From: Pseudogemmobacter humi
GTDB lineage: Bacteria; Pseudomonadota; Alphaproteobacteria; Rhodobacterales; Rhodobacteraceae
Length of the DNA stretch: 64,000 bases
NCBI RefSeq assembly: GCF_900609055.1
Contig: NZ_UXAW01000087.1
Coordinates: 3,510-67,509 of the forward strand
Reading direction: 5' to 3'
Shown here: positions 49,700 through 61,696 of the stretch, one piece after another
Layout of the letters: each line of letters begins with the position of its first letter
Numbering within the stretch: the stretch's first letter is position 1
The notes under the pieces: model-generated
What the model was told of the DNA's origin: nothing
Databases searched by the model: none
The model's input: the letters and a program-made list of their open reading frames with translations, nothing else
Made by a program: the position numbers and the translations under genes

Positions 49700-51234
<1,535 letters not shown>

Positions 51235-51286
51235 CTTTCCTACCGTCCTCTCAGTCCCGCTTCAAACCGGACCGCCCGTTTCTTCT

Positions 51287-51691
51287 TCAAACCGTCGGTA
51301 TTCCCAACGCGCCGCAGTCGCGCACCGTCACTTCGGCGTCTGTCGTCCTGAGGCCCCTGGGCAGCGCGGCCGAGATCAGCCAGACCGCGTCGCCCCTTGT
51401 CACATCGCCCGACCTTGCCACATTCGTGCGCACATGGCGCGCGAAACCGGCGCCGCGGATCAGCGCATATTGCGCGGCGGCGCAGCGGCCGTAGTCCTCG
51501 ATCTGCTGCGCCCCCGCCGCGCCCTTCATAGCGACGCGGAAGCTGACCATATCGCCGTCGAGCAGCACGGTCTGGATCCCGAGATATTCGGGCTTCGCGC
51601 CGCCTGTTGTCACCTCCGCCCCCGGCGCGCAAGCCCCGACCGCCGCGAAAGCGGCGGCGGCAAGGCCGGTGACGGAAAGGCGGCGCATCAT
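51287..51691 (-). CDS. Small predicted lipoprotein in the nuo operon
   Basis: A 134-residue protein with a lipoprotein signal: hydrophobic stretch LAAAAFAAVGAC with the modified cysteine at C21. The mature part contains two more cysteines (in YGRCAAAQYALIRGAGF and VRDCGALG) which could form a disulfide, and a short beta/alpha fold. No named family; it lies between nuoG and nuoH and is a typical member of the extra genes of this operon. The first of two adjacent ATG codons was taken. Confidence 0.75.
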   Translation of the reverse strand: MMRRLSVTGLAAAAFAAVGACAPGAEVTTGGAKPEYLGIQTVLLDGDMVSFRVAMKGAAGAQQIEDYGRCAAAQYALIRGAGFARHVRTNVARSGDVTRGDAVWLISAALPRGLRTTDAEVTVRDCGALGIPTV

Positions 51692-51697
51692 CCCCGG

Positions 51698-53707
51698 TTA
51701 CTCCGCCGCGACCGGCGCTTCGCGGCGCGCTTTGGCCATGGCCGAAAGCTCGGCCATCACCTGGCTTGCGCGCGCGATCGGGTTGGTCAGGTAGAAATCG
51801 CGGATCGCATTGCGGAAGGTCGCGCGCGCGGGCATCCGCAGCTCGGGCTTCTGCCAGGCGTTCTCGGGCACTTCGTCGATGGCGCCCAGATGCGGGTGAT
51901 CGGCGATCAGCGCCGCGCGCAAAGCGGCGAGGCTGTCCCAGGGCAAAGTCGCCCCCAGTTCGGCCGAAAGCGCGCGCAGGATCGCCCAGTTCTCTTTCGC
52001 CTCGCCCGGCGCGAAACCGGCGCGGAAGGCAAGCTGCGGCCGGCCCTCGGTGTTGACGAAGAGGCCGTTTTCCTCGGTGTAAGCGGCGCCCGGCAGGATG
52101 ATGTCGGCGCGGTTGGCACCACGGTCGCCATGGCTGCCCTGGTAGATCACGAAGGGACCGGCCGCGATTTCCACCTCATCGGCACCGAGGTTGAAGATCA
52201 CCTCGGCCCCTTCGGTCGCAGCGGAAAGGCCGCCCTCGGTCACGGCACCCACATCCATCGCGCCCACCCGGGCGGCGGCGGTGTGCAGGACGAGGAGTTT
52301 GCCGCCCGCGCCCTCGGCATAGGCCATGGCCTGCGACAGCACCGCCTCGCCATCGGCCTCGCTGATCGCGCCCTGGCCGACAATGACGATGGTGCCGGGC
52401 TTTTCCGTCACCCGGCCCACCAGATCGACCAGCGCGGCGCGATCGGTGCCCAGATGCTTGTAATCATAGGTCAGATCCGCCGCCTCGCCGATCAGCCCGA
52501 CCTGCGCGCCCGCGGCCCAGGCCTTGCGGATCCGCGCGTTCAGCACCGGGCTTTCCAGCCGCGGATTGGTGCCGATCAGGAGGATGGTCTGAGCAGAATC
52601 GATGTCTTCGATCCGGGCATTTCCGACATAGGCCGAGCGGTTGCCGATGGGCAGCCGCGCGCCGTCGGTGCGGCATTCGACCTGGCCGCCGAGGCCCTCG
52701 ATCAGCTTCTTGAGACTATACGCCGCCTCGACCGGGGCCAGATCGCCCACCAGCCCGACGAGTTTTTTCCCCTTCATCGCCCGGGCCGCGGCTTCCAGCG
52801 CCTCGCCCCAGTTGGCTTTCCTGAGCCGGCCGTTCTCGCGGATGTAAGGCGTGTCGAGCCGCTGGCGGCGCAGACCGTCCCAGATGAACCGGGTCTTGTC
52901 CGAGATCCATTCCTCGTTCACGCCGTCATGGTTCCTCGGCAGGATGCGCATGACCTCGCGCCCCTTGGTATCGACGCGGATGTTCGAGCCGAGCGCGTCC
53001 ATCACGTCCACCGTCTCGGTCTTGGTCAGCTCCCAGGGCCGGGCGGTGAAGGCATAGGGTTTCGAGGTCAGCGCGCCGACCGGGCAGAGGTCGATGATAT
53101 TGCCCTGAAGGTTCGAATCCAGCGTCATGTTCAGATAGCTGGTGATCTCGCTGTCTTCGCCGCGCCCGGTCTGGCCCATCTGGGTGATGCCCGCCACCTC
53201 GGTGGTGAAGCGCACGCAGCGGGTGCAGGAGATGCAGCGCGTCATCGCGGTCTTGACCAGCGGGCCGAGGTTCAGATCCTCCGACGCGCGCTTCGGCTCG
53301 CGGTAGCGCGAGAAATCCACGCCGTAAGCCATGGCCTGGTCCTGCAGATCGCATTCGCCGCCCTGGTCGCAGATCGGGCAATCCAGCGGATGGTTGATCA
53401 GCAGGAATTCCATCACCCCTTCGCGGGCCTTCTTGACCATCGGGGATTTGGTTTTGACCACCGGCGCCTCGCCGTTCGGGCCGGGGCGCAGGTCTTTCAG
53501 CTGCATCGCGCAGGAGGCCGCGGGCTTCGGCGGGCCGCCCACCACCTCGACCAGGCACATCCGGCAGTTGCCCGCGATGGACAACCGCTCGTGATAGCAG
53601 AAACGCGGGATCTCGATCCCCGCGGCCTCGGCCGCCTGGATGATCGTCATCGAGCCGTCGAGTTCGATCTCGGTCCCGTCGATGTTGACTTTCCGCAGGT
53701 TAGACAT
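51698..53707 (-). CDS. nuoG: NADH-quinone oxidoreductase subunit G
   Basis: A 669-residue iron-sulfur subunit, mitochondrial-like in length. The N-terminal 2Fe-2S domain has [15 protein letters not shown]; then [18 protein letters not shown] and [10 protein letters not shown] with later ICPVG-type [13 protein letters not shown] supply the 4Fe-4S clusters. The rest is a molybdopterin-oxidoreductase-like fold without cofactor. It sits in the peripheral arm between NuoF and NuoI. 86 bases separate it from the DUF5333 gene upstream. Confidence 0.96.
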   Translation of the reverse strand: MSNLRKVNIDGTEIELDGSMTIIQAAEAAGIEIPRFCYHERLSIAGNCRMCLVEVVGGPPKPAASCAMQLKDLRPGPNGEAPVVKTKSPMVKKAREGVMEFLLINHPLDCPICDQGGECDLQDQAMAYGVDFSRYREPKRASEDLNLGPLVKTAMTRCISCTRCVRFTTEVAGITQMGQTGRGEDSEITSYLNMTLDSNLQGNIIDLCPVGALTSKPYAFTARPWELTKTETVDVMDALGSNIRVDTKGREVMRILPRNHDGVNEEWISDKTRFIWDGLRRQRLDTPYIRENGRLRKANWGEALEAAARAMKGKKLVGLVGDLAPVEAAYSLKKLIEGLGGQVECRTDGARLPIGNRSAYVGNARIEDIDSAQTILLIGTNPRLESPVLNARIRKAWAAGAQVGLIGEAADLTYDYKHLGTDRAALVDLVGRVTEKPGTIVIVGQGAISEADGEAVLSQAMAYAEGAGGKLLVLHTAAARVGAMDVGAVTEGGLSAATEGAEVIFNLGADEVEIAAGPFVIYQGSHGDRGANRADIILPGAAYTEENGLFVNTEGRPQLAFRAGFAPGEAKENWAILRALSAELGATLPWDSLAALRAALIADHPHLGAIDEVPENAWQKPELRMPARATFRNAIRDFYLTNPIARASQVMAELSAMAKARREAPVAAE

Positions 53708-53793
53708 GCCCTTACGTCCTTCCGGTCACTGCCCGGACGGCGCGTGTCCGCACCGCCCGCACATTCTTTGCGCCTTCGCCAGCCCCGGTCCGC

Positions 53794-54198
53794 TCATCTG
53801 GTGGACCTCAGCAACTGGCCGATCAGGCTGTTCTTCGCAATCTCGGCCTCGCCCACGGCGCAATAGGCCGAGGCCTTGCCGGGCACCGCGCCCTGTTTCT
53901 TGAGCCAGGCCGCAGCCTCGGCCTTGCCGCGCGCCTTTTCCGTCTTGCTCTCCACGAAAGCCTTCACCTCGGCGCGCGAATAGCCTTTCGTCAGCGCATA
54001 ATCGCGCAGCTTCACCAGCTCGTTCAGCGCCCGCAGCTTGCGCGGCTTCATCGTCGGACAATTGTCGGCGATCTGATCGGCGATAAAGCCCTGCAACAGG
54101 GTCTGGTTGATATAGGCTTCCTTGTTGATCGGCTCGCGCGCCAGCGCGGGGGCCGCCATCAGGAGAGAAAGCGCCGCGATTTTAAGAGATTTCATCAT
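53794..54198 (-). CDS. DUF5333 family secreted protein
   Basis: A 134-residue protein matching DUF5333, a Rhodobacterales family. A signal peptide covers residues 1-21 (ending APALA). The mature part is helical and polar (YINQTLLQGFIADQIADNCPTMK, LNELVKLRDYALTKGYSRAEVKAFVESKT) with two cysteines. Function unknown; probably periplasmic. GGAG lies five bases before the first of two ATG codons, which decides the start at 54198. Found between nuoF and nuoG. Confidence 0.82.
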   Translation of the reverse strand: MMKSLKIAALSLLMAAPALAREPINKEAYINQTLLQGFIADQIADNCPTMKPRKLRALNELVKLRDYALTKGYSRAEVKAFVESKTEKARGKAEAAAWLKKQGAVPGKASAYCAVGEAEIAKNSLIGQLLRSTR

Positions 54199-54320
54199 TT
54201 CTGCTCCACAGATTGCACAGGCCCTTTGCGGGCCCGTGCATCCTGCCAGAGCGGCGCGCGCAACTGAAAGCACGGCTTCGTGGCGTTTTCGTGAGCGGGA
54301 GAGCACGGCGGATCGCAGGA
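54199..54320 (-). other. Intergenic gap with hairpin inside the nuo operon
   Basis: The largest gap within the operon (122 bases). It contains GCAC-A-GGCCC (54215-54224) opposite GGGCC-C-GTGC (54230-54239), a stem of 5 plus 4 bp with one mismatch and a TTTGC loop, close to the DUF5333 start. It could be an RNA-processing or attenuation site. Confidence 0.35.
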
Positions 54321-54728
54321 TCATGCGCAGCCCCCCCGGAAAATCCATGCACCGGCGCGGTCATGGGCGCCGATCGCGGTCTCGTTGAAGCGCCCGCCCG
54401 CCTCCTGGCAGGCCAGGCGCGCGGCTTTCTTCGCAAGGGCGCCGGCGTCCCCGCCCAGCCCCGAAAAACCGGCATAGGGGCGGATACGGATCTCATGGCC
54501 CGGAACCGGGCGCGCACCGCCCGCGGTCAGTTCGATCCCCGGCGCGCCGGGGCGCACATCGCCCCAGAAAGCATCGCCGCCGACCGAGACCTGGTATTCG
54601 CCCGGCACCAGCCGCGACAAAGGCGCGGCCGTGCCCCCCGCAACGCAGCCCGACAGCAGCACGGCCGCCGCCGCTGCCGGAAGGCAGCGAGCGCGGGCCG
54701 TTTCGCTGAGGGGCGCGGGCCGGGTCAT
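54321..54728 (-). CDS. Small predicted lipoprotein next to nuoF
   Basis: A 135-residue protein with the lipobox LLSGC and the modified cysteine at C28. The mature part begins with Ala/Gly linkers, then LVPGEYQVSVGGDAFWGDVRPGAPGIELTAGG, suggesting beta strands, and ends with a two-cysteine segment (ARLACQEAGGRFN and WIFRGGC). No family is named here. The gene begins three bases after the nuoF stop, so translation is probably coupled. Confidence 0.72.
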   Translation of the reverse strand: MTRPAPLSETARARCLPAAAAAVLLSGCVAGGTAAPLSRLVPGEYQVSVGGDAFWGDVRPGAPGIELTAGGARPVPGHEIRIRPYAGFSGLGGDAGALAKKAARLACQEAGGRFNETAIGAHDRAGAWIFRGGCA

Positions 54729-54731
54729 GTG

Positions 54732-56030
54732 TTATTCCGCCGCCAGCGCGGCCGAAATCCGGCCGGTCCGCTTCGCCTTGATGCGGTCCTCGATCTCTTC
54801 GCGGAAATTGCGGATCAGGCCCTGGATCGGCCAGGCCGCGGCATCGCCGAGCGCGCAGATCGTATGGCCCTCGACCTGTTTCGTCACCTCGAACAGCATG
54901 TCGATTTCCTCGACCTCGGCATCGCCGCGCACGAGGCGCTCCATCACCCGCATCATCCAGCCGGTGCCCTCGCGGCAGGGCGTGCACTGGCCGCAGGACT
55001 CGTGCTTGAAGAAGGCCGAGAGCCGCCAGATCGCCTTGATCACATCGGTCGACTGATCCATCACGATCATGCAGGCGGTGCCGAAGCTGGATTTCAGCTC
55101 GCGCATGCCGTCGTAATCCATGATGGCGGATTCGCACATCTCGGCGGTCAGGATCGGGCAGGACGCGCCGCCCGGGATCACCGCCTTGAGGTTCTTCCAG
55201 CCGCCGCGCACGCCGCCGCCATGTTTCTCGATCAACTCGCGCATCGGGATCGACATCGATTCCTCGATCACGCAGGGCGTGTTGACATGGCCCGACATGG
55301 CGAAAAGCTTCACGCCGGCATTGTTCGGCCGCCCGAAGCCCGCGAACCATTCGCCGCCGCGACGCAGGATGGTGGGGGCGACCGCAATCGACTCGACGTT
55401 GTTCACCGTGGTCGGGCAGCCGTAGAGGCCCGCGCCGGCCGGGAACGGCGGCTTCATCCGCGGCATGCCCTTCTTGCCCTCAAGGCTTTCAAGCAGCGCG
55501 GTTTCCTCGCCGCAGATATAGGCCCCGGCGCCGTGATGCAGATAAACGTCGAAATCATAGCCCGATTTGCAGGCGTTGCGGCCGATCAGCCCGGCGTCGT
55601 AGGCCTCATCTATCGCGGCCTGAAGCGCCTCGCGCTCGCGGATATATTCGCCGCGGATGTAGATATAGGCCGCCACCGCATTCATCGCGAAACCGGCAAT
55701 CAGCGCGCCTTCGATCAGCGTATGCGGATCGTGGCGCATGATCTCGCGGTCTTTACAGGTCGCGGGCTCGGATTCGTCGGCGTTGATCACCAGATAGGAT
55801 GGCCGCCCATCCGACTGTTTCGGCATGAAGGACCATTTCAGCCCGGTCGGGAAGCCCGCGCCGCCCCGGCCGCGCAGGCCCGACTTCTTGACCTCTTCCA
55901 CGATCCAGTCGCGGCCTTTGGCCAGAATACCGGCGGTGCCGTCCCAATGGCCGCGCGCCATCGCGCCCTTCAGGGAGCGGTCGTGCATCCCGTAAAGGTT
56001 GGTGAAGATGCGGTCCTGATCCTTGAGCAT
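54732..56030 (-). CDS. nuoF: NADH-quinone oxidoreductase subunit F
   Basis: A 432-residue subunit that binds NADH and [19 protein letters not shown] is the NADH/FMN motif; the 4Fe-4S cluster N3 is held by [16 protein letters not shown] and a later cysteine ([14 protein letters not shown]). Full length for the family. It starts 12 bases after the DUF5337 gene. Confidence 0.96.
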   Translation of the reverse strand: MLKDQDRIFTNLYGMHDRSLKGAMARGHWDGTAGILAKGRDWIVEEVKKSGLRGRGGAGFPTGLKWSFMPKQSDGRPSYLVINADESEPATCKDREIMRHDPHTLIEGALIAGFAMNAVAAYIYIRGEYIREREALQAAIDEAYDAGLIGRNACKSGYDFDVYLHHGAGAYICGEETALLESLEGKKGMPRMKPPFPAGAGLYGCPTTVNNVESIAVAPTILRRGGEWFAGFGRPNNAGVKLFAMSGHVNTPCVIEESMSIPMRELIEKHGGGVRGGWKNLKAVIPGGASCPILTAEMCESAIMDYDGMRELKSSFGTACMIVMDQSTDVIKAIWRLSAFFKHESCGQCTPCREGTGWMMRVMERLVRGDAEVEEIDMLFEVTKQVEGHTICALGDAAAWPIQGLIRNFREEIEDRIKAKRTGRISAALAAE

Positions 56031-56042
56031 CGCTCGCTCTCC

Positions 56043-56264
56043 TTAACCCCGGCGCCTGCGCCAGATCTGCCAGGTCACGACCAGCGCCCAGAGGAACGCG
56101 GCCATGGCGGCGAGGTCGAAGAGAAAGACGTAGCGGGTATCCCAGCCCATCTTTCCCCCCAGCCATTGGGCGCCCATCCACAAGAGCATGGTGCCGGCAA
56201 TGACCAGGGCTGCAAGCCGTGCCTGCCGCCCGCCATATCCGTCCCTGCCCCCGTCAGCGCCCAT
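56043..56264 (-). CDS. DUF5337 family membrane protein
   Basis: A 73-residue protein with two membrane helices (about residues 17-36, ALVIAGTMLLWMGAQWLGG, and 45-66, YVFLFDLAAMAAFLWALVVTW) and a basic C-terminus (WRRRRG). It matches DUF5337, known from Rhodobacterales nuo operons. Function unknown; it could assist complex I assembly. It starts 19 bases after nuoE ends. Confidence 0.82.
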   Translation of the reverse strand: MGADGGRDGYGGRQARLAALVIAGTMLLWMGAQWLGGKMGWDTRYVFLFDLAAMAAFLWALVVTWQIWRRRRG

Positions 56265-56283
56265 CGCCTGTCAGCCTCTTGTT

Positions 56284-57486
56284 TCAGTAATCGTTGGTCT
56301 TCGCGCGTTCGCGGAAGGCGCTCAGCCCCTCGCTCACGATGATCTTCGCCTGGGCGACCCATTTGTCGCGGCTGACGCGGCCGCGGAAGCCCTTCAGGTT
56401 CTGGTCCATCCAGGCGATCTCTTCCTCGCCCCAGGCGGCGATCTGGTCGAAATGGTAAAAGCCGAGCTCGTGGCACAGCCGTTCCAGCGCCGGGCCGATG
56501 CCCTCGATCTCTTTCAGATCATCGGCCTGACCGCCCTTGGGCGCGGAAAGCCCCGCGGGCTGGCGGCCGGGCACCGGACGGGCTGCGGGAGCCTCCATCC
56601 CGGTGGCGGTCGGCTGGCCGGGCTGCGCGACGGCGGGCGCGGCCGGGGCCGGCTCGGTCTCGGGTTTGCCCTTGGTCAGTTTCCCGGCAACCTTGCCGGG
56701 CAGCCCTTTGGCGGCCTTCTTCTCCGAGGCGCTGGCATCATGCGGCGCATGTTCCTCCGGCGCGGGCTGATCAGTGCCTTTGCGCAGCCAGGACAGATTC
56801 AGCGGCACTTCGGTGCCGTCGATGCGTTTAACGGTCTCGCCGATATCCACCGCGCGCTGGACCGAGCCGTTGTATTGCGTGCGCCCCGAGTCGAATTCGG
56901 TCAGCGCGGTCAGGCCGGTCAGCGGCTCGGACGAATAGCGGCCGTTCTGCGGCCCCGGCACCGGCACCTCGCCCGCCGAGAACCGCCCGATCAGCTCGCG
57001 CAGCTTCTCAGGCGTCAGATCCTCGTAGTAATCCTTGCCGATCTGGGCCATCGGCGCATTGGAGCACGCGCCGAGGCACTCGACCTCTTCCCAGGAGAAT
57101 TTCCCGTCGGCCGAGACGGTATGCGGCGCGGGCGCGATCAGTTCCTTGCAGACGGCGATCAGATCCTCGGCGCCGCAGATCATGCAGGAGGTGGTGCCGC
57201 AGATCTGGATATTCGCAACCGAGCCAACGGGTTGCAGCTGGAACATGAAATAGAAGGTCGCCACTTCCAGCACGCGGATATAGGCCATGCCCAGCATGTC
57301 GGCGACATATTCGATGGCGGGCTTCGTCAGCCAGCCTTCCTGTTCCTGCGCGCGCCACAGAAGCGGGATCACCGCCGAGGCCTGGCGCCCCTCGGGATAT
57401 TTGGTGATCTGCCCCTTCGCCCAGTCCAGATTGGCCGGGGTGAAGGCGAAGCTCGCCGGTTGCTCGGGGTGAAGTCTGCGCAGCAT
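56284..57486 (-). CDS. nuoE: NADH-quinone oxidoreductase subunit E with C-terminal extension
   Basis: A 400-residue NuoE, more than twice the 166 residues of E. coli NuoE. The first about 200 residues are the thioredoxin-like 2Fe-2S domain with CGTTSC and CLGAC ligands. Next comes a Pro/Ala/Lys-rich linker (roughly residues 245-325). The last about 65 residues, [30 protein letters not shown] onwards, resemble the helix-hairpin-helix module that follows NuoE in many alphaproteobacteria. The core passes electrons near the NADH site. Its ATG shares one base with the preceding stop. Confidence 0.95.
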   Translation of the reverse strand: MLRRLHPEQPASFAFTPANLDWAKGQITKYPEGRQASAVIPLLWRAQEQEGWLTKPAIEYVADMLGMAYIRVLEVATFYFMFQLQPVGSVANIQICGTTSCMICGAEDLIAVCKELIAPAPHTVSADGKFSWEEVECLGACSNAPMAQIGKDYYEDLTPEKLRELIGRFSAGEVPVPGPQNGRYSSEPLTGLTALTEFDSGRTQYNGSVQRAVDIGETVKRIDGTEVPLNLSWLRKGTDQPAPEEHAPHDASASEKKAAKGLPGKVAGKLTKGKPETEPAPAAPAVAQPGQPTATGMEAPAARPVPGRQPAGLSAPKGGQADDLKEIEGIGPALERLCHELGFYHFDQIAAWGEEEIAWMDQNLKGFRGRVSRDKWVAQAKIIVSEGLSAFRERAKTNDY

Positions 57487-57761
57487 TACTTGCAGTTCTC
57501 CGTCTTCAGGACCAGGGCGAAATCGCTTTCGCGCATTTCAACCAGCCCTTCGTCCATCAGTTCGGCGACGATCGAGGGGGTCCAGTCAATCTCGAAACCG
57601 AGCGCGGGCAGCATGGTCGCCGCCTCCTCCTCGGTCATGACGCAGCCGTGAGCCTCGACGGTCTCGACCAGAAGCACCTTCCAGTCGGTGCCGGGGGGCG
57701 GCGTATCGGCAAAGGCAGGGCCGGCGAGAACCGCCAGCAACAGGGGAACCGCGCGGCGCAT
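57486..57761 (-). CDS. Small secreted protein between nuoD and nuoE
   Basis: A 91-residue protein with a signal peptide (residues 1-18, ending AFA). The 73-residue mature part is helical, acidic and has two cysteines, C40 and C90, which could pair. No family named. Start and stop each share one base with the neighbouring nuo genes (TGATG with nuoD; TAATG with nuoE), so translation is coupled. A periplasmic role in complex I assembly is possible but unproven. Confidence 0.78.
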   Translation of the reverse strand: MRRAVPLLLAVLAGPAFADTPPPGTDWKVLLVETVEAHGCVMTEEEAATMLPALGFEIDWTPSIVAELMDEGLVEMRESDFALVLKTENCK

Positions 57762-59017
57762 CAGCGATCCACCTCGCCGAACACGATATCCATCGTCGCG
57801 ATGATCGCCGAGATATCGGCAAGCTGGTGGCCCTTGCCGAGATAGTCCATCGCCTGGAGATGGGCGTAGCCCGGGGCGCGGATCTTGGCGCGGTAGGGTT
57901 TGTTGGTGCCGTCAGCGACCAGATAGACGCCGAACTCGCCCTTGGGCGCCTCGACCGCGGCATAGACCTCGCCGGCGGGGACGTGGAAACCCTCGGTGTA
58001 GAGCTTGAAGTGATGGATCAGCGCTTCCATCGAGGTTTTCATATCGCCGCGTTTCGGCGGGCTGAGCTTGCCGCGCGCCATCACGTCGGTCTGCGCCGCC
58101 GGCTCGCGCAGTTTCACGATGGCCTGCTGCATGATCTTCAGCGACTCGCGCATCTCGGCCATGCGGCAGAGGTAGCGGTCATAGCAGTCGCCGTTCTTGC
58201 CGACCGGCACCTGGAAGCTGAATTCGTCATAGCATTCATAGGGCTGCGCGCGCCGCAGATCCCATGCGAGGCCCGAGCCGCGCACCATCACCCCCGAGAA
58301 GCCCCAGTCCAGCGCGTCCTGTTCGCTGACGATGGCGATATCCACGGTGCGCTGTTTGAAGATGCGGTTTTCGGTGATCAGCGTGTCGATGTCATCGACC
58401 AGCTTCGGGAAGCCCTCGCACCATTTCTCCAGATCGTCGAGCAATCCGGCCGGCAGATCCTGGTGCACGCCGCCGGGGCGGAAATAGGCCGCGTGCAGCC
58501 GCGCGCCGCAGGCCCGCTCGTAGAACTGCATCAGTTCCTCGCGGGCGGTGAAGCCCCACAGAGGCGGCGTCAACGCGCCCACGTCCATCGCGCCGGTGGT
58601 GACGTTCATCAGATGGTTCAGGATGCGGCCGATTTCCGAGTAAAGCACCCGGATCAGCTGCGCCCGGCGCGGCACCACGGTGCCGGTCAGCTTCTCGATC
58701 GCCAGACACCAGGCATGTTCCTGGTTCATCGGCGCCACATAGTCGAGCCGGTCGAAATACGGCAGGTTCTGAAGGAAAGTCCGGCTTTCCATCAGCTTCT
58801 CGGTGCCGCGGTGCAAAAGCCCGATATGCGGATCGGCGCGCTCAACAATCTCGCCGTCAAGCTCCAGCACCAGACGCAGCACGCCATGGGCCGCCGGGTG
58901 CTGCGGGCCGAAATTGATGTTGAAATTGCGGATGCGCTGCTCCGAGGTCTCGATATCCATCGAGCCGTCGTCGTAATAGTTCCGGCGCATGTCTTCGGGA
59001 TGCGAGCCGTCCATCAT
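57761..59017 (-). CDS. nuoD: NADH-quinone oxidoreductase subunit D
   Basis: A 418-residue subunit related to the large subunit of hydrogenases. [21 protein letters not shown] near residue 37 is the quinone-site loop; later [14 protein letters not shown] and [17 protein letters not shown] segments and the terminal DIVFGEVDR are standard. With NuoB and NuoC it forms the quinone-reducing module. Start at 59017 overlaps the nuoC stop. Confidence 0.96.
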   Translation of the reverse strand: MMDGSHPEDMRRNYYDDGSMDIETSEQRIRNFNINFGPQHPAAHGVLRLVLELDGEIVERADPHIGLLHRGTEKLMESRTFLQNLPYFDRLDYVAPMNQEHAWCLAIEKLTGTVVPRRAQLIRVLYSEIGRILNHLMNVTTGAMDVGALTPPLWGFTAREELMQFYERACGARLHAAYFRPGGVHQDLPAGLLDDLEKWCEGFPKLVDDIDTLITENRIFKQRTVDIAIVSEQDALDWGFSGVMVRGSGLAWDLRRAQPYECYDEFSFQVPVGKNGDCYDRYLCRMAEMRESLKIMQQAIVKLREPAAQTDVMARGKLSPPKRGDMKTSMEALIHHFKLYTEGFHVPAGEVYAAVEAPKGEFGVYLVADGTNKPYRAKIRAPGYAHLQAMDYLGKGHQLADISAIIATMDIVFGEVDR

Positions 59018-59628
59018 TTCGCCTCCGCCTTCTGGTCGCCCGGCAGGATGTATTCCGCGCCCTCCCAGGGGCTCATGAAGTCGAACTGGCGGTATTCCTG
59101 CACCAGTTTCACCGGCTCGTAGACCACGCGCTTCTGCACCTCGTCATAGCGCACCTCGACATAGCCGGTGGTGGGGAAGTCCTTGCGCAGAGGATGGCCG
59201 CGGAAGCCGTAATCGGTCAGGATCCGCCGCAGGTCCGGGTGGTTCGCGAACAGGATCCCGAACATGTCGAAGGTTTCGCGCTCATACCAGTTGGCGGCCG
59301 GATAGAGGGCGCAGAGGCTTGGCACCATCTCGTCCTCGCGCACCGCGAGTTTCACCCGGATGCGCTGGTTTCGATACATCGACAGCAGGTGGTAAACCAC
59401 GTCGAAGCGCGCGGGGCGCTCGGGGTGGTCCACCGCGGTGATGTCGATCAGCGTCGAGAAGCGGCAGGACGGATCGTCGCGCAGATATTCCATCAGCGCC
59501 TCAAGATGGGCGGGCGCCGCGGTGACGGTCAGCTCATCAAACGCGGTCGAGGTCGCCAGAACCGCATCGGCCTGTTTCAGCGCGATGGTCGCGCCCAGTT
59601 CTTCGAGGGCATCGGTGATATCGGACAT
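59014..59628 (-). CDS. nuoC: NADH-quinone oxidoreductase subunit C
   Basis: A 204-residue subunit of the 30-kDa family. It contains [37 protein letters not shown], the family signature. The start at ATG 59628 is preferred since GAGGTG lies six bases upstream; a GTG three codons earlier, overlapping the nuoB stop, is also possible. It joins NuoD in the quinone module. Confidence 0.95.
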   Translation of the reverse strand: MSDITDALEELGATIALKQADAVLATSTAFDELTVTAAPAHLEALMEYLRDDPSCRFSTLIDITAVDHPERPARFDVVYHLLSMYRNQRIRVKLAVREDEMVPSLCALYPAANWYERETFDMFGILFANHPDLRRILTDYGFRGHPLRKDFPTTGYVEVRYDEVQKRVVYEPVKLVQEYRQFDFMSPWEGAEYILPGDQKAEAK

Positions 59629-59633
59629 GGTTC

Positions 59634-60158
59634 TCACCTCACCAGCGTGCCGGTGCGGCGGATCTTGCGCTGCAACTGGAGCAGGCCATAGAGCAGCGCC
59701 TCGGCCGTGGGCGGGCAGCCCGGCACGTAAACATCGACCGGCACCACGCGGTCGCAGCCGCGCACCACCGAATAGGAATAATGGTAGTAGCCGCCGCCAT
59801 TGGCGCAGCTGCCCATCGAGACCACATAGCGCGGCTCGGGCATCTGGTCGTAGACCTTGCGCAAAGCGGGGGCCATCTTGTTCGTGAGCGTGCCGGCGAC
59901 GATCATCAGATCTGACTGCCGGGGCGAGGCGCGCGGCGCCATGCCGAAGCGTTCCACATCATAATGCGGCATCGACATCTGGATCATCTCGACCGCGCAG
60001 CAGGCCAGACCGAAGGTCATCCAGTGCAGCGAACCGATCCGCGCCCAGTTGATCACATCCTCGGTCGAGGTCAGCAGGAAGCCCTTGTCCTGAAGATCGC
60101 GGCTGAAGGCCGCGACATCGCCGTCACGGTCCGTGCCTACGGTATTGGCTCCGGTCAT
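59634..60158 (-). CDS. nuoB: NADH-quinone oxidoreductase subunit B
   Basis: A 174-residue subunit holding cluster N2, the last electron donor to quinone. Ligands are in [25 protein letters not shown] and [14 protein letters not shown]. The start at 60158 shares one base with the nuoA stop (TGATG) and gives the family N-terminus; in-frame ATGs at 60167 and 60188 would lengthen it within nuoA. Confidence 0.96.
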   Translation of the reverse strand: MTGANTVGTDRDGDVAAFSRDLQDKGFLLTSTEDVINWARIGSLHWMTFGLACCAVEMIQMSMPHYDVERFGMAPRASPRQSDLMIVAGTLTNKMAPALRKVYDQMPEPRYVVSMGSCANGGGYYHYSYSVVRGCDRVVPVDVYVPGCPPTAEALLYGLLQLQRKIRRTGTLVR

Positions 60159-60523
60159 CACTCCCATTCGAGAGCCCCCTTCTTCCATTCATAGGCAAAG
60201 CCCACCGTCAGCACGCCAAGGAAAACCATCATCGACCAGAAGGCGGTCATCGAGATTTCGCTGAAAGCCACCGCCCAGGGGAACAGGAAGGCGACTTCGA
60301 GATCGAAGATGATGAACAGGATCGAGACGAGGTAGAACCTCACGTCGAATTTCATCCTGGCATCGTCGAAAGCGTTGAAGCCGCATTCATAGGCCGAAAC
60401 CTTTTCCGGGTCCGGGTTGCGGATGGCGATCACGGCCGCCGCAAGGATCAGGACGAGGCCGAGCCCCACCGTGATCACAAGCAGAATGACAATAGGAAGA
60501 TACTCTCGGAGAAGCGCGTCCAC
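60158..60523 (-). CDS. nuoA: NADH-quinone oxidoreductase subunit A
   Basis: A 121-residue membrane subunit with three helices and the conserved loop [43 protein letters not shown]. It is the first gene of the nuo operon. The start codon is GTG at 60523, supported by AAGGAG six bases upstream and the family length. Confidence 0.95.
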   Translation of the reverse strand: MDALLREYLPIVILLVITVGLGLVLILAAAVIAIRNPDPEKVSAYECGFNAFDDARMKFDVRFYLVSILFIIFDLEVAFLFPWAVAFSEISMTAFWSMMVFLGVLTVGFAYEWKKGALEWE

Positions 60524-60592
60524 GAGATGCTCCTTCAGCTGGCGTCAGCGAGCCTGCGGGCCCTTTTGCGACCCGACTGCACTCATGTGTTC

Positions 60593-60621
60593 GCTTTACC
60601 CCTGCCCCAGAGCCGGGTCAA
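60593..60621 (-). promoter_or_regulatory. Probable promoter of the nuo operon
   Basis: On the minus strand TTGACC (60621-60616) and TAAAGC (60598-60593) are 17 bases apart, a sigma70-like arrangement with a good -35 and weak -10. Transcription would begin about 65 bases before the GTG of nuoA. A 13-codon reading frame (ATG 60586 to TGA 60545) would lie in the leader. Confidence 0.5.
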
Positions 60622-61255
60622 CCGAGGCAGGTGGGAAATCCACTGCCCGAATGTCGGGTTAAGGCAGGAATGATCCGTATTTTCACGGCTATTCGCTGCA
60701 ACTGCAAAATAAGGGCGGCCCCGGGCACCGGATTTGCCTCTCGCGGCCCGCGAAAGCCGCGTGAAAAGGAATCGCGCGGCCGCTAACCCCCGAAATTCCC
60801 ATGAAAAACACTAAGGAATTGCGGAGAGGTATCCCCGCCCCTGACACCGCCCGTGGTCAGGATTCGGCTGGCGCGGGATCCGTTCCGCAAAGGCCCGGCC
60901 CCTTCTGTCTTTGCGCCATGGCCGCCGCCCCGATCCGCGCCCCCGGGCCGGTGCCCCCCGCGCTTGCCCGGCCTCTATGCAGAGCGGATATGGCGCCGCC
61001 GCACCACGCTTTGAGCCGGAGGCCGCGCCATGACATCCGGTCCGGTATCCGCGCCGCAGATCCCGTTGCGAGAAAATGCCCGGGCGCCTGAAAACGCTTT
61101 CTGGTTCGGGGTGCTGCCGCACGGGACCGCAGGAAACCGGGGTGAGCCGCGACGATCCGCCGCGATGCGGATTTATCATCCGGCGCGTTTCCTGCGCCGA
61201 CATGATCGCCTCAGTGGCATGCCGACCGAACAGCCAACGGCTCACCCGGCAGGCC
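60622..61255. other. Gene-free region upstream of the nuo operon
   Basis: About 630 bases with no supportable gene. A 96-codon plus-strand frame at 60801 has no family similarity. Two short hairpins, ATCCGC-CGCGAT-GCGGAT (61155-61172) and CGGCGC-GTTTCCT-GCGCCG (61181-61199), lie downstream of the nuclease gene on its strand and may end its transcript. Confidence 0.45.
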
Positions 61256-61684
61256 TCAGTCGCACCAGCCCGCGCGGGCGCCGCCGTCATAAGCGCGGGC
61301 ATGGCCCTCGCGGATCATCCGCGCCGCCACATCCTCGCCGTCGAGGCTGAGCCGGATCAGATCGCGGCGGTATTTGTCGGTGCCGCGCCGCGAGATGGTC
61401 ACCTCGCCCGCCGCGCGGATCATCCGCCGCAGCGCCTGACGGGCGGCTTCGGCGGCGCGGCGCTCGCTCTCGCAGCGCGGATCGCTCAGTTCCGGCGCGT
61501 CCAGCCCCACCAGCCGCGCCCGGCTGCGGTTTTCGCCGCAGATCAGCTCTACCGTGTCGCCGTCATGGACATAGCCGATCCGGCAGTCGGCGGCGGGCGG
61601 CGGGTCGAAACGCTCGGCCAGCGCGATCAGCACCAGCAAGGTCAGCGCGCACAAGGTCACCAGGGTGGGATCGGGGCCTTTCAT
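61256..61684 (-). CDS. Thermonuclease (SNase-like) domain protein
   Basis: A 142-residue protein of the staphylococcal nuclease fold. After an N-terminal membrane or signal segment (about residues 8-24, LVTLCALTLLVLIALAE) it has VHDGDTVELICGENRSRARLVGLDAPEL, the family motif with the metal-binding Asp and catalytic Arg, then the AAEAARQALRRM helix and RDLIRLSLDGEDVAARMIREGHAR. It probably acts outside the cytoplasmic membrane on nucleic acid. Four cysteines are present, including one next to the C-terminus. Confidence 0.82.
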   Translation of the reverse strand: MKGPDPTLVTLCALTLLVLIALAERFDPPPAADCRIGYVHDGDTVELICGENRSRARLVGLDAPELSDPRCESERRAAEAARQALRRMIRAAGEVTISRRGTDKYRRDLIRLSLDGEDVAARMIREGHARAYDGGARAGWCD

Positions 61685-61696
61685 CCGGCGCGGCAG

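Noticed and set aside
60801-61091. A 96-codon plus-strand frame in the gap upstream of nuo
   Set aside because: Composition typical of random GC-rich sequence (Pro/Ala/Arg), no family and no partner gene.
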